A stretch of DNA of 64,000 nt from Chroococcidiopsis sp. TS-821. Its GTDB lineage: Bacteria > Cyanobacteriota > Cyanobacteriia > Cyanobacteriales > Chroococcidiopsidaceae. A program made the translations under genes and the position numbers. Below, one piece after another: positions 1 to 8,705 of the stretch (position 1 is its first letter; each line of letters opens with the position of its first letter). A model generated the notes under the pieces. That model did no database searches, was not told where the DNA came from, and saw only the letters and a program-made list of their open reading frames with translations. The stretch covers positions 1,240,001-1,304,000 of the forward strand of contig NZ_MVDI01000001.1 of assembly GCF_002939305.1 (NCBI RefSeq). The letters are read 5' to 3'.

Positions 1-568
1 CGCGTTTAGTAATCAGCTGCTCTTGGACTGCATTTGCTTGGCGTTGCAGAATATTTTGTAGTTTTTGCGTGATTTGACTGCGGATTTGCCGCAGCGAACT
101 GCGAATATTTGATAGAGTTGTGCTGGCGCGATCGCTGACTTGTCCGCGTTCGTCGATGCAACGATGAATTTCCTGTTCGATTTCGGGATAAGTACGAATA
201 TCAGCAACTAAGGCACTGAGAACGGGCACGTCAGGCTGATTATCAATTGCACGGCGTAGTTGGCGAGTTCCTGCAAGCGTCGTTGCGATCGCTAAAAGTT
301 CTTCCCCAGCTAAAATGCCTTGGCGTTGTACGCGCGCTAACGAATCGCCAATATCTTGAATACCTTCAAACGATAAACCACCCGTGAGGCTATTTTCTAA
401 CTTGTATGCTTCCTGCGTTTGGGCAAGAAGTTCTTCACTTTGTTTTTGGGATTGCGGAATTTGCAAGTTCCGCGCTGCGGTTGCCCCTAATTTAGTTGCC
501 GCAAAAGTAGACAAGTGCTGACACAGGCGCGACCATTCGAGTAATTCTAGCGTCTCTGATTGAATCAA
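1..568 (-). CDS. mutS2: Endonuclease MutS2, N-terminal part (cut by window edge)
   Basis: Reading the minus strand from a TTG at 568 gives about 189 codons without a stop, running off the left edge. It begins LIQSETLELLEW, a form I recognise as the usual start of cyanobacterial MutS2. Only the N-terminal core/lever part of this MutS-like ATPase is present; the Walker motifs and the C-terminal Smr nuclease domain lie outside. MutS2 is known as an anti-recombination nuclease or, in Bacillus, a collided-ribosome splitting factor. An in-frame TAA lies two codons upstream of the TTG, so no ATG start is possible upstream. It is divergent from guaB3, with a 197-nt shared spacer. The identification rests on the N-terminal sequence alone. 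Confidence 0.8.
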   Translation of the reverse strand, partial: MIQSETLELLEWSRLCQHLSTFAATKLGATAARNLQIPQSQKQSEELLAQTQEAYKLENSLTGGLSFEGIQDIGDSLARVQRQGILAGEELLAIATTLAGTRQLRRAIDNQPDVPVLSALVADIRTYPEIEQEIHRCIDERGQVSDRASTTLSNIRSSLRQIRSQITQKLQNILQRQANAVQEQLITKR

Positions 569-765
569 AGCTTAACCGTTATGCAGATGCGATAAGTGAG
601 TGAATAGCTTGTTATTATTAAGCAAACAGCTATTTCTATTGTAGCGAATTCGCAAAAATTCTTTTGCAGCAATAATTACCTAGCGTATCTAGAAGTAAAA
701 TAAATTTCCTTGCAATTTGGTACGCTAACAAAAACAGTAGTGGAACTTAATAAGAAGTAACAGGC

Positions 766-1929
766 GTGGATATTCAGATTGGGCGTGGGAAGATGGCTCG
801 CCGAGCCTACGGAATTGATGAAATTGCGCTCGTTCCTGGACAGCGCACGCTAGACCCAAGTTTAGCAGAGACACATTGGCAAATTGGCAGCATCAAGCGG
901 GAAATTCCCATTATTGCCAGCGCGATGGATGGTGTTGTCGATGTCCGCATGGCAGTACTTTTGTCACAGTTGGGTGCGTTGGGTGTCTTAAATTTAGAGG
1001 GCATTCAAACGCGTTATGCTGACCCAAACCCTATTTTAGAAAGAATTGCTTCGGTAGGTTCGCAAGAATTTGTGCCGCTGATGCAAGAACTTTATGCTGA
1101 ACCTGTTAAACCCGAACTCATCACGCAACGCATTCAAGAAATCAAACAACAAGGCGGTATTGCCGCAGTCAGTGCTACCCCAGCGGGCGCAAGTAAATAT
1201 GGCTCGATTGTCGCGAATGCAGGTGCTGATTTGTTTTTTGTTCAAGCAACAGTGGTTTCTACGGCACATTTATCACCGGAATCAATGGCTAACTTGGATT
1301 TAGCTGAATTCTGCCGCGAAATGCCCATGCCAGTAGTATTGGGAAATTGCGTAACGTATGAAGTGACGCTCAATTTAATGAAAGCTGGTGCAGCAGCTGT
1401 GCTTGTGGGAATTGGCCCTGGCGCTGCGTGTACCTCACGGGGTGTTCTGGGTGTAGGTGTACCGCAAGCAACGGCGATCGCCGACTGTGCCGCTGCGCGC
1501 GATGATTACCATCGAGAAACGGGTAATTATGTTCCGGTGATTGCTGATGGTGGTTTGATTACTGGCGGTGACATTTGTAAGTGTATCGCCTGCGGTGCTG
1601 ATGGCGTGATGATTGGATCTCCCTTCGCACGCGCAGCTGAGGCTCCTGGACGCGGTTTTCACTGGGGTATGGCAACACCTAGCCCTGTATTACCTCGTGG
1701 CACTCGCATTCGAGTTGGTACGACGGGTACGTTAGAACAAATTCTCCGCGGTCCTGCACAGCTTGATGACGGAACGCATAATTTTTTAGGCGCTTTAAAA
1801 ACTAGCATGGGTACGCTGGGGGCTAAGAATCTTAAAGAAATGCAGCAAGTTGAAGTTGTGATTGCCCCTTCGCTGTTAACTGAAGGAAAGGTTTATCAAA
1901 AAGCACAACAGTTAGGCATGGGCAAGTAG
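766..1929 (+). CDS. guaB3: GuaB3 family IMP dehydrogenase-related protein
   Basis: A 387-residue TIM-barrel protein of the IMPDH/GMP reductase superfamily, without the CBS-domain insert of classical GuaB. It starts at GTG and opens MDIQIGRGKMARRAYGIDE, the conserved start of cyanobacterial GuaB3; no ATG gives this N-terminus. The catalytic loop reads GPGAACTSRG, with the presumed nucleophilic Cys at residue 222. A later GADGVMIGSPFARAAEAPG stretch fits the phosphate-binding region. IMPDH oxidises IMP to XMP, the committed step of GTP synthesis. Cyanobacterial GuaB3 has been reported as an active IMPDH-like enzyme, though many databases call it only 'IMPDH-related'. It lies directly upstream of the Yfr1 RNA and trxA. 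Confidence 0.92.
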   Translation: MDIQIGRGKMARRAYGIDEIALVPGQRTLDPSLAETHWQIGSIKREIPIIASAMDGVVDVRMAVLLSQLGALGVLNLEGIQTRYADPNPILERIASVGSQEFVPLMQELYAEPVKPELITQRIQEIKQQGGIAAVSATPAGASKYGSIVANAGADLFFVQATVVSTAHLSPESMANLDLAEFCREMPMPVVLGNCVTYEVTLNLMKAGAAAVLVGIGPGAACTSRGVLGVGVPQATAIADCAAARDDYHRETGNYVPVIADGGLITGGDICKCIACGADGVMIGSPFARAAEAPGRGFHWGMATPSPVLPRGTRIRVGTTGTLEQILRGPAQLDDGTHNFLGALKTSMGTLGAKNLKEMQQVEVVIAPSLLTEGKVYQKAQQLGMGK

Positions 1930-2004
1930 ATCTACTTGGGTAAAACGCCTAATAAAGTCTGCAGGAATTGTTAAGTAAATTCGGAAAAAAGCTAACCTGT
2001 CGCC

Positions 2005-2010
2005 TACAAT
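2005..2010 (+). promoter_or_regulatory. Probable -10 box of the Yfr1 small RNA
   Basis: TACAAT lies about 6-10 nt upstream of the expected 5' end of Yfr1 (AAAAAGCGG). I see no good TTGACA-type -35 at the right spacing, so the promoter is inferred from position. Confidence 0.5.
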
Positions 2011-2015
2011 AGAAA

Positions 2016-2090
2016 AAGCGGAGACGCATGTTTCCGTTCACTCCTCACACCACACTCCGCTCGGACTCCTGTTCGGGCGGTTCCTTATTA
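2016..2090 (+). ncRNA. yfr1: Yfr1 small regulatory RNA
   Basis: The invariant unpaired motif ACTCCTCACAC is at 2040-2050. It is flanked by a 5' hairpin (CGGA...TCCG, about 2020-2037) and by a 3' hairpin of seven pairs (2057-2063 CCGCTCG with 2074-2080 CGGGCGG, one G-U), followed by a T-rich tail. This two-stem architecture with the central motif defines Yfr1, a roughly 60-70-nt cyanobacterial sRNA that base-pairs with mRNAs, including porin-type outer membrane protein messages. The position between a guaB-type gene and trxA is the conserved Yfr1 location. The 5' and 3' ends are estimates. Confidence 0.92.
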
Positions 2091-2400
2091 TTAGGAGCTA
2101 GCAATGAGTTAACAGTAGCTAGAGTGACTAGTAAGAGTGTAGGTAATCGAGTTTTGAATGCGTAAATTTTGAGTTTTGATTCTTCTATGAGTGTTTGAGT
2201 TGTGGAAAGCCCTCTGGCGTTTTGAATTAAAGAGATTTTCAACTCAGCACCCATTACTCTCTTGCACTCCTGCTCGCCAGTCTACTTCTATGGGTATAAC
2301 CACTTAAGATCTATCTAAATATAGACCGTTGATAAAGCAGAACGCAGCATACGGCTATGGTAGAATTTCAGCAAAGTAAGAGATATAGCTTAAGGATTTC
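2091..2400. other. Intergenic spacer, Yfr1 to trxA
   Basis: About 310 nt with no gene. On the reverse strand it carries low-complexity strings of the type 'caaaactcaaaattt', a dispersed cyanobacterial intergenic style. TAGAAT with an upstream TATGG (about 2357-2367) could be an extended -10 for trxA; no clear -35 is seen. Confidence 0.5.
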
Positions 2401-2405
2401 TAGGC

Positions 2406-2729
2406 ATGTCAGTAGCCGCACAAGTTACAGACTCGACGTTTAAACAAGAAGTACTCGAAAGCGATGTTCCAGTTCTAGTGGACTTTTGGGCACCTTGGTG
2501 TGGTCCGTGCCGGATGGTAGCTCCGGTGGTGGATGAAATTGCGCAGCAATACGACGGTCAGGTGAAAGTTGTAAAACTTAACACAGATGAAAACCCAAAT
2601 GTTGCTAGTCAATACGGTATTCGCAGTATCCCAACGTTAATGATTTTTAAGGGTGGGCAACGAGTCGATATGGTTGTTGGTGCAGTTCCTAAGAGTACTT
2701 TGTCTAACACGCTGGAAAAGTATTTGTAA
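2406..2729 (+). CDS. trxA: Thioredoxin
   Basis: A 107-residue single-domain thioredoxin, the full family length. The redox motif WCGPC is at residues 31-35 and the cis-proline loop is SIPT with Pro76. The protein is cytosolic, receives electrons from a thioredoxin reductase and reduces disulfides in target enzymes. In cyanobacteria these include Calvin-cycle and nucleotide-synthesis enzymes. The m-type-like sequence and the position after guaB3 and Yfr1 match the conserved cyanobacterial arrangement. The ATG at 2406 gives the standard N-terminus. A short palindrome, TTGCCTATAGGCAA (2732-2745), follows the stop but lacks a T-run, so it is a weak terminator candidate. Confidence 0.96.
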   Translation: MSVAAQVTDSTFKQEVLESDVPVLVDFWAPWCGPCRMVAPVVDEIAQQYDGQVKVVKLNTDENPNVASQYGIRSIPTLMIFKGGQRVDMVVGAVPKSTLSNTLEKYL

Positions 2730-2806
2730 ACTTGCCTATAGGCAAATAACTTGTCGTTTAGCAGTGCTGCACCTGAAGTGAACTGTTAAAGTAAAGTAAG
2801 TTGTAT

Positions 2807-2856
2807 TTCGCTCAAATACCATGCTTAGAAGTGCTATTGAGCTTTATTTGAGCGAA
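2807..2856. repeat. 12-bp perfect inverted repeat downstream of trxA
   Basis: The arms TTCGCTCAAATA (2807-2818) and TATTTGAGCGAA (2845-2856) are perfectly complementary and separated by 26 nt. There is no T-run after it, so an ordinary terminator is unlikely. It could be an RNA hairpin, an operator or a remnant of a small mobile repeat. Confidence 0.6.
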
Positions 2857-3073
2857 TCAAATAGTGTATGTTATGCGATCCTGCGTGGTGAGAGCTAAAG
2901 ATAAAGTTCTCTGCTACCATATTGTTGTCTTTTGACCTCAGCCTTACAGCAGAACAGCGTAAGGCGATCGCCAAATGCGCAAAATAGCAATATTAAAAAA
3001 TTATGAAGCTACGGCTTGACAAATAACCCCCAAAATATCGATAAAATAGAGTGCCACTTGTGCGGAAGCACTC

Positions 3074-4141
3074 ATGACCTCATCTTCGCATTTTCCATCA
3101 TTAGAGTCCCTCGAATCAGACCTGGCTGACTTGCTTGAAAAGCTGCCGCATCATAAGCATCGGCAACTAATTCAGTACGCGCTGGCAACAGTCGTCAAGC
3201 TAGCCAATAGTGACATCGAACGCCTTGATTGGAAAATCTTATCAGCCTCATTAGCTGACATGGAGCAAGGCTTCAATATTTTTTACCCGTACCGACACGT
3301 GCGCAAAGTAACGATTTTTGGCTCAGCGCGCACATCACCAGAAGCACCCGAGTATCGCATGGCGTTTGATTTTGCACGATGTGTGACGCAGTTAGGCTTT
3401 ATGGTGATGACGGGAGGTGGCGGTGGAATCATGCAAGCAGGGAATGAAGGTGCTGGGCGAGAAAACTCGTTTGGGTTAAACATTCAATTGCCGTTTGAAC
3501 AAGAAGCGAATCATGTTATTCAAGGCGACGGAAAGCTGATTCATTTTAAGTACTTTTTTACCCGCAAACTATTTCTACTGCGTGAAAGTGATGCGATCGC
3601 GCTTTTTCCTGGTGGGTTTGGTACGCAGGATGAAGCTTTTGAGTGCATGACGCTGAGTCAAACAGGTAAGTTTGGTCCAGTACCTGTCGTGTTAATCGAT
3701 CGCCCAGGAGGCGACTATTGGCGGGCTTGGAATGAGTATATCGATAAGCACCTCCGCCAACAAGGTTTAATCAGTCCCGAAGACGACAGCTTATACACAA
3801 TTACAGATAATCTGGAAGTTGCTTGTAATGCGATTACGCGGTTTTACCAGGTTTATCACTCTAGCCGCTATGTAGGTGACAAACTCGTGATTCGGATGAA
3901 AACAGATATCTCGGATGCGGATGTCGAAACGTTGAATACTAACTTTAGCGATATTCTTGTAAAGGGACGCATCGAAAAAAGCAAAGCTTTACCCCAAGAA
4001 GCCCAAGATGAAACTGCTGAACTACCCCGCTTAGTTTTGTATTTTAATCAGCGAGATTTGGGGCGTCTCTATCAGATGATTGCAACTATCAATGAAATGG
4101 GTACTCCTTCACCTGTAGAAGCGCATCCAGAGCGAAAATGA
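3074..4141 (+). CDS. LOG-family protein (TIGR00730-like Rossmann fold)
   Basis: A 355-residue protein with the LOG/lysine-decarboxylase-like fold. The nucleotide-binding loop GGGGGIMQAGNEGA begins at residue 114, and the signature PGGFGTQDE is at residues 179-187; these form the active site of nucleoside-5'-monophosphate phosphoribohydrolases. It is longer than minimal LOG proteins (about 190-230 aa), with extra segments at residues 1-75 and after 260. This is the long form common in cyanobacteria. The likely role is nucleotide/cytokinin-riboside-monophosphate hydrolysis or PpnN-like nucleotide salvage; the substrate cannot be read from sequence. A small GNRA-type hairpin, GTGC-GGAA-GCAC (3060-3071), sits just before the ATG. 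Confidence 0.85.
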   Translation: MTSSSHFPSLESLESDLADLLEKLPHHKHRQLIQYALATVVKLANSDIERLDWKILSASLADMEQGFNIFYPYRHVRKVTIFGSARTSPEAPEYRMAFDFARCVTQLGFMVMTGGGGGIMQAGNEGAGRENSFGLNIQLPFEQEANHVIQGDGKLIHFKYFFTRKLFLLRESDAIALFPGGFGTQDEAFECMTLSQTGKFGPVPVVLIDRPGGDYWRAWNEYIDKHLRQQGLISPEDDSLYTITDNLEVACNAITRFYQVYHSSRYVGDKLVIRMKTDISDADVETLNTNFSDILVKGRIEKSKALPQEAQDETAELPRLVLYFNQRDLGRLYQMIATINEMGTPSPVEAHPERK

Positions 4142-4403
4142 GTATTCGTTCGCTCGTGTCGCATCCTTTTGAAGACTGATGATGCCTAAGATTAGTTAAT
4201 TGGTAATAAAAGTAAATATATTACTGATTACCAGCTGTATGTAGTTGCAGGGGATTTTTCAATCAGAAAGTCTAACACAATGCGATCGCGCATACCTCAG
4301 CGTAAGTTGCCACAATAGATAGGGAGGGCGATCCATTGCAGCGGGCATTAATGATAGGCAATGCGATCCCTGACCCTAACCTCTAATCTCTGAATTTAAT
4401 GGC

Positions 4404-5186
4404 ATGGAATGGAAGGAAATTGCTGGTAACTGGGTTCTAGTTCCCCGACATCCTGTGGGAATCGTGCATTTTTTGGGAGGTGCTTTTGTGGCGACCGCAC
4501 CTCAATTAACCTACCGCTGGTTGTTAGAACAACTAGGAAAAGAGTATGCTGTTGTTGCGACCCCGTTTGTCAATACACTAGACCACGCAGCAATCGCCCA
4601 AACAGTTTTAAATAGCTTTGAAAAGGCAATTGCCGAATTACACGATCGCGCGCTGTTACGTCGACGCTATTTGCCAACCTACGGTTTAGGACACAGTATG
4701 GGCTGTAAACTACACTTACTCATCGGTAGTCTTTTTGACGTGGAACGCGCGGGAAATATTCTCATTTCTTATAACAACTACGCAGCACGCGACGCGATTC
4801 CTTTAGTACAACAGTTTACACCTACCTTTGCGGTTGAGTTTACACCTTCTCCCCTCGAAACAATAAACTTAGTCCGCGAGCGCTATCGCGTTCGTCGCAA
4901 TTTGCTGATTCGATTTACTAATGACACAATAGACCAATCTACCGCGCTTTACCAACTCTTACAGCAGCGGTTTCCAGACATGGTGACGTTACAGACACTA
5001 CCAGGAAGTCATACAACCCCATTAGGACAAGACGTAAGTTGGCAAACTGGAACGAATTTTACACCCTTTGATGCGATGGGACAGTGGTTTAAGCAAGAGA
5101 TCTATCGCGATTTAAACCAACTCAAGCGCACTATTGTTTTGTGGCTCAATCCTTTTTCCCATGTCTCTAATCTTAGTCATCGATGA
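4404..5186 (+). CDS. DUF1350 family protein (alpha/beta-hydrolase-like)
   Basis: A 260-residue protein of the DUF1350 family, found in cyanobacteria and plant chloroplasts. The opening MEWKEIAGNWVLVPRHPVGI and the FLGGAFV stretch are characteristic. GHSMG at residues 96-100 resembles the nucleophile elbow of alpha/beta hydrolases (Ser98), and a late GSHTTPLGQD could supply the His. Catalysis is therefore plausible but unproven. The 3' end overlaps the next gene by 26 nt in a different frame, which suggests translational coupling with the phosphatase that follows. No signal peptide is seen. Confidence 0.85.
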   Translation: MEWKEIAGNWVLVPRHPVGIVHFLGGAFVATAPQLTYRWLLEQLGKEYAVVATPFVNTLDHAAIAQTVLNSFEKAIAELHDRALLRRRYLPTYGLGHSMGCKLHLLIGSLFDVERAGNILISYNNYAARDAIPLVQQFTPTFAVEFTPSPLETINLVRERYRVRRNLLIRFTNDTIDQSTALYQLLQQRFPDMVTLQTLPGSHTTPLGQDVSWQTGTNFTPFDAMGQWFKQEIYRDLNQLKRTIVLWLNPFSHVSNLSHR

Positions 5187-6294
5187 TGACCCAACAGTGC
5201 AAACTCTGCTCTCGAGGGTACTAAAAAACCAAGGTTATCAAGTTGTTTTAACTAACAACGGTGAAGAAGGAATTAGGCTGGCGCGCCAGTTGTATCCTGG
5301 GTTAGTAATTTGTGAATGGACGATGCAATCCATAAGCGGGTTGGAGATATGTCGTCGCATCAAAGCGGAACCGAGTTTATCGACAGTATTTTTCATTTTT
5401 CTCACGAGTTTAGGCTCAGTATCTGACTGTGTTCGAGCCTTCAATGCGGGTGCAGACGATTTTATTACCAAGCCAATCGAACAAAATGAACTAACCGCGC
5501 GGGTACGTGCTGGATTGCGCTTGCATCAAATGAGTCGAGATTTACAAAAACAAAAGCAATTACTCGAAGCTGAATTAGCTGAAGCTGCTGACTACGTGCG
5601 ATCGCTACTTCCACCGCAGCTAAAAGAACCACTCGAAATTAATTCTCGGTTTATTCCTTCGCTGCGTTTAGGTGGAGACTGCTTTGATTACTACTGGTTA
5701 GATCCTGACTATTTAGCTGTTTACTTACTTGATACGGCGGGACACGGATTAGGAGCCACACTTCCTTCCATTTCAGTCCTTAACATGTTACGTTCCCGCG
5801 CGCTTGATGGAATTAATTACTACCAACCAACCGAGGTACTGAAAGCTTTAAATAGTACGTTTCAAATGACTTCTCAAAACTCGAAGTATTTTACGATTTG
5901 GTATGGAGTTTATAATCGAGTCAACCGTCAATTAATTTACTCTAACGCTGGACATCCACCTGCTGTTTTGCTGTCAGAAAAACCGACAATTCAAGTAACA
6001 AAACTCGAAACTCCAAGCATACCAATCGGGATGTTTCCTGATACAAATTATATAGATAAATTTTGTCAAATTCCTGAATCAAGTACGCTTTATATTTTTA
6101 GCGATGGAGTTTATGAACTGCATTTAGCCAATGGTTCAATTTGGGAACTTGATTCTTTTATCGACTTACTCAAAACGGAGCATATATTAGGTAACTGCAA
6201 GCTAGATAATATTTTAGCTCAGCTGAGTCAAATCAATTCTAAAGATAGTTTTGATGATGATTTATCGATTCTTCAAATTAGATTTGATAATTGA
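5161..6294 (+). CDS. Receiver domain-SpoIIE/PP2C-type protein phosphatase
   Basis: A 377-residue protein. Residues 1-120 form a response-regulator receiver: acidic cluster DDD at 8-10, Thr82, and Lys104 in TKP. A short helical linker follows (about 120-150). The rest is a SpoIIE/RsbU-type Ser/Thr phosphatase domain with GGD at 171-173, DTAGHG at 191, SDG and a terminal DDDLS. It should dephosphorylate an anti-sigma-antagonist-like partner. The ATG at 5161 (MSLILVIDDD) is preferred over an upstream ATG at 5134, which would add nine non-conserved residues. The residue at the normal phospho-acceptor position is Glu52 (GAA, 5314-5316) in place of Asp, so the switch may be locked or phosphorylation-independent. 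Confidence 0.88.
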   Translation: MSLILVIDDDPTVQTLLSRVLKNQGYQVVLTNNGEEGIRLARQLYPGLVICEWTMQSISGLEICRRIKAEPSLSTVFFIFLTSLGSVSDCVRAFNAGADDFITKPIEQNELTARVRAGLRLHQMSRDLQKQKQLLEAELAEAADYVRSLLPPQLKEPLEINSRFIPSLRLGGDCFDYYWLDPDYLAVYLLDTAGHGLGATLPSISVLNMLRSRALDGINYYQPTEVLKALNSTFQMTSQNSKYFTIWYGVYNRVNRQLIYSNAGHPPAVLLSEKPTIQVTKLETPSIPIGMFPDTNYIDKFCQIPESSTLYIFSDGVYELHLANGSIWELDSFIDLLKTEHILGNCKLDNILAQLSQINSKDSFDDDLSILQIRFDN

Positions 6295-6360
6295 AAGTAT
6301 GGATAAAATTTAATAAATTAGCTAACGTAACACAACAGTTTAAGTGTTAATTTGAGTATT

Positions 6361-6384
6361 AAAAAATGAGAGCGATCGCTCTTC
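6361..6384 (-). terminator. Terminator of acs built on a HIP1 palindrome
   Basis: The palindrome AGAGCGATCGCTCT (6369-6382) is followed, in the acs direction, by C, A and a run of six T (CATTTTTT). This gives a short GC-rich stem plus U-tract between the convergent phosphatase and acs genes. A second HIP1 copy lies at about 6394-6403. Confidence 0.65.
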
Positions 6385-6412
6385 ATTGTCGAGGGCGATC
6401 GCATCTTAAAAA

Positions 6413-8380
6413 TTAAGCTCCCTCGCGTAATTTATCGAGAACACTGCGATCTTCTAATGTAGAGGTATCTCCAGAAACTTCTTGCCCAGCCGCGAGATTG
6501 CGTAACAACCGTCGCATGATTTTACCCGAACGAGTTTTTGGTAACGCATCAGTAAAGCGAATTTCACCAGGACGCGCGATCGCGCCGATTTCATTGACAA
6601 CGTGCTGTTTGAGTTCTTTACTGAGTGCTTCACTCGGTTGATACGTACTTTCTAGAGTGACAAAAGCAACAATTTCTTCTCCCTTTACCTCATCAGGTTT
6701 ACTGACAATTGCTGCTTCAGCGACGGCAGGGTGCGACACCAATGCCGATTCAACTTCCATAGTTCCTAAACGGTGTCCTGAAACATTGATGACGTCATCA
6801 ACGCGTCCCATGACCCAAAAGTAGCCATCTTCATCGCGCCTTGCACCATCACCCGCAAAATAGACGTGTTTACCATCTCGCGGCGGAATGTGTTCCCAAT
6901 ACGTACGCCGGAAGCGGTCAGGATCGCCATATACCGTACGCATCATGCCAGGCCAAGGATGACGAATAACTAAATAGCCGCCCTCATTGTCGCCTACAGG
7001 ATTGCCTTCTAAATCCACAATATCTGCGAGAATACCAGGGAAGGGGCGCGTTGCGGAACCTGGCTTTGTAGGAATCGCACCAGGTAGCGGGGTAATCATA
7101 ATTCCCCCAGTTTCCGTTTGCCACCAGGTATCGACAATCGGACAGCGATCGCCGCCAATCACGCGGTAATACCACATCCAAGCTTCAGGATTAATTGGTT
7201 CGCCGACGGTTCCGAGTAAGCGCAAAGAAGACAGATTTCGAGCTTTAGGCAAGTGTTCGCCCATCTTGATAAACGCCCGAATTGCGGTAGGTGCCGTGTA
7301 GAAAATCGTTACGCCGTACTTTTCAATGACATCCCAGAAGCAACCAGGATTTGACGCTCGCGGCGCACCTTCGTACATGACCGTTGTCGCACCGTTGGAA
7401 AGAGGACCGTAAACAATATAACTATGTCCAGTAATCCAACCCACGTCAGCCGTACACCAATAAACATCAGTATCTTGCAGGTCAAAAATCCATTTAGTAG
7501 TGATGTGCGCGTACAAGTTGTAACCACCGGTGGTGTGTACGACTCCTTTAGGTTTACCCGTACTACCCGAAGTGTAGAGGATAAATAACATATCTTCGCT
7601 GTCCATCGGTTCAGCGGGGCAATCTGCTGAAACACCTTGTTGCAGATCGTGCCACCAATGATCGCGCCCTGGTAGCATTTGCACTTCTTGCCCAGTACGC
7701 CGCACAACTAAGACATTTTCGACACTGGTGACATCGCCACTGGCTAAGGCTTTATCAACTTGTTCTTTCAGCGGAACCGCCGTATCTTTGCGATAACCAC
7801 CATCTGCTGTGACAACAACTTTAGCTTGCCCGTCGATTAAGCGATCGCGCAACGCTTCAGCGCTAAAACCACCAAAAACAACTGTATGCGGCGCACCAAT
7901 TCGCGCACAGGCTAACATCGCAATTGCTGCTTCGGGAATCATCGGCATATAAATTCCGACGCGATCGCCTTTTTGCACGCCCAACTGCTTTAATACATTG
8001 GCAAATTGACACACTTCGCGATGTAGCTGCGCATAAGTTAACGTACGCGAGTCTCCTGGTTCGCCTTCCCAAATCAACGCTGCTTTGTTCTTACGCCAGG
8101 TTGTGAGATGACGGTCGAGACAGTTGTATGAAATATTAATCTTGCCGTTGACAAACCACTTCGCAAACGGCGGTTGCCAATCGAGTACTTTGTCCCACTT
8201 TTGAAACCAGTGCAACTCTTGTTCAGCAAGTTCTGCCCAAAATTTTTCTGGGTCAGAAGATGCTTTATCGTACAGTTGCTGGTAATCTTCTAGGCTCTTG
8301 ATATGGGCATTTTGCGAAAATTCAGCTGGAGGATGAAATAAACGTTTTTCTTGCAGAATTGATTCGATTGTGAGAGACAT
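6413..8380 (-). CDS. acs: Acetyl-coenzyme A synthetase
   Basis: A 655-residue AMP-forming acetyl-CoA synthetase, the full family length. The P-loop-like motif [19 protein letters not shown] and the downstream [10 protein letters not shown], which forms part of the adenylate/acetate pocket, are present. Near the C-terminus, [15 protein letters not shown] carries the catalytic Lys620, the site that is reversibly acetylated in this family. The enzyme activates acetate to acetyl-CoA via acetyl-AMP in the cytosol. It is monocistronic, convergent with the phosphatase gene, and divergent from terC across a 325-nt spacer. The ATG at 8380 gives [15 protein letters not shown], normal for cyanobacterial Acs. 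Confidence 0.96.
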   Translation of the reverse strand: MSLTIESILQEKRLFHPPAEFSQNAHIKSLEDYQQLYDKASSDPEKFWAELAEQELHWFQKWDKVLDWQPPFAKWFVNGKINISYNCLDRHLTTWRKNKAALIWEGEPGDSRTLTYAQLHREVCQFANVLKQLGVQKGDRVGIYMPMIPEAAIAMLACARIGAPHTVVFGGFSAEALRDRLIDGQAKVVVTADGGYRKDTAVPLKEQVDKALASGDVTSVENVLVVRRTGQEVQMLPGRDHWWHDLQQGVSADCPAEPMDSEDMLFILYTSGSTGKPKGVVHTTGGYNLYAHITTKWIFDLQDTDVYWCTADVGWITGHSYIVYGPLSNGATTVMYEGAPRASNPGCFWDVIEKYGVTIFYTAPTAIRAFIKMGEHLPKARNLSSLRLLGTVGEPINPEAWMWYYRVIGGDRCPIVDTWWQTETGGIMITPLPGAIPTKPGSATRPFPGILADIVDLEGNPVGDNEGGYLVIRHPWPGMMRTVYGDPDRFRRTYWEHIPPRDGKHVYFAGDGARRDEDGYFWVMGRVDDVINVSGHRLGTMEVESALVSHPAVAEAAIVSKPDEVKGEEIVAFVTLESTYQPSEALSKELKQHVVNEIGAIARPGEIRFTDALPKTRSGKIMRRLLRNLAAGQEVSGDTSTLEDRSVLDKLREGA

Positions 8381-8705
8381 AATTTCAATTGGCGTTGCTA
8401 CTCAAAACCATTTTGCGCGTAGATTTGCTCGAAGTGTTTTGAATTTCTTTAAGCTTCAGAATTGTTTACTCGCATTTTGCGATCGCAGCTCGATCTTGGT
8501 CTGTTACCGATCCCGTTATCAATACTTAACTCACCGAGTGCAGCACACACCCCATAATGTAAGGATAACGAAGTGCGTGATTCTTGCCTCGCTACGGATT
8601 TCATGTCTAAAGGTTAATTACTTAAAGTATGGCAATTTGTTAAGATTCTGAGACTGATGTATTTATTGCGATTAGGTTTGCGAGTTCAGGTGCGAAAAAT
8701 TATTA
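8381..8705. other. Divergent spacer between acs and terC
   Basis: 325 nt that must hold both promoters. I found no riboswitch-like conserved core (in particular no yybP-ykoY manganese element before terC), no strong inverted repeat and no credible small gene. Confidence 0.5.

Noticed and set aside
2045-2254. Minus-strand 69-residue frame across the Yfr1 region
   Set aside because: It overlaps the Yfr1 core and 3' hairpin and has no family resemblance.
8370-8651. Plus-strand frame of 93 residues opposite the acs start
   Set aside because: Composition is not protein-like and it runs through the divergent promoter region.
8560-8705. Possible yybP-ykoY manganese riboswitch before terC
   Set aside because: The conserved core sequences are absent.
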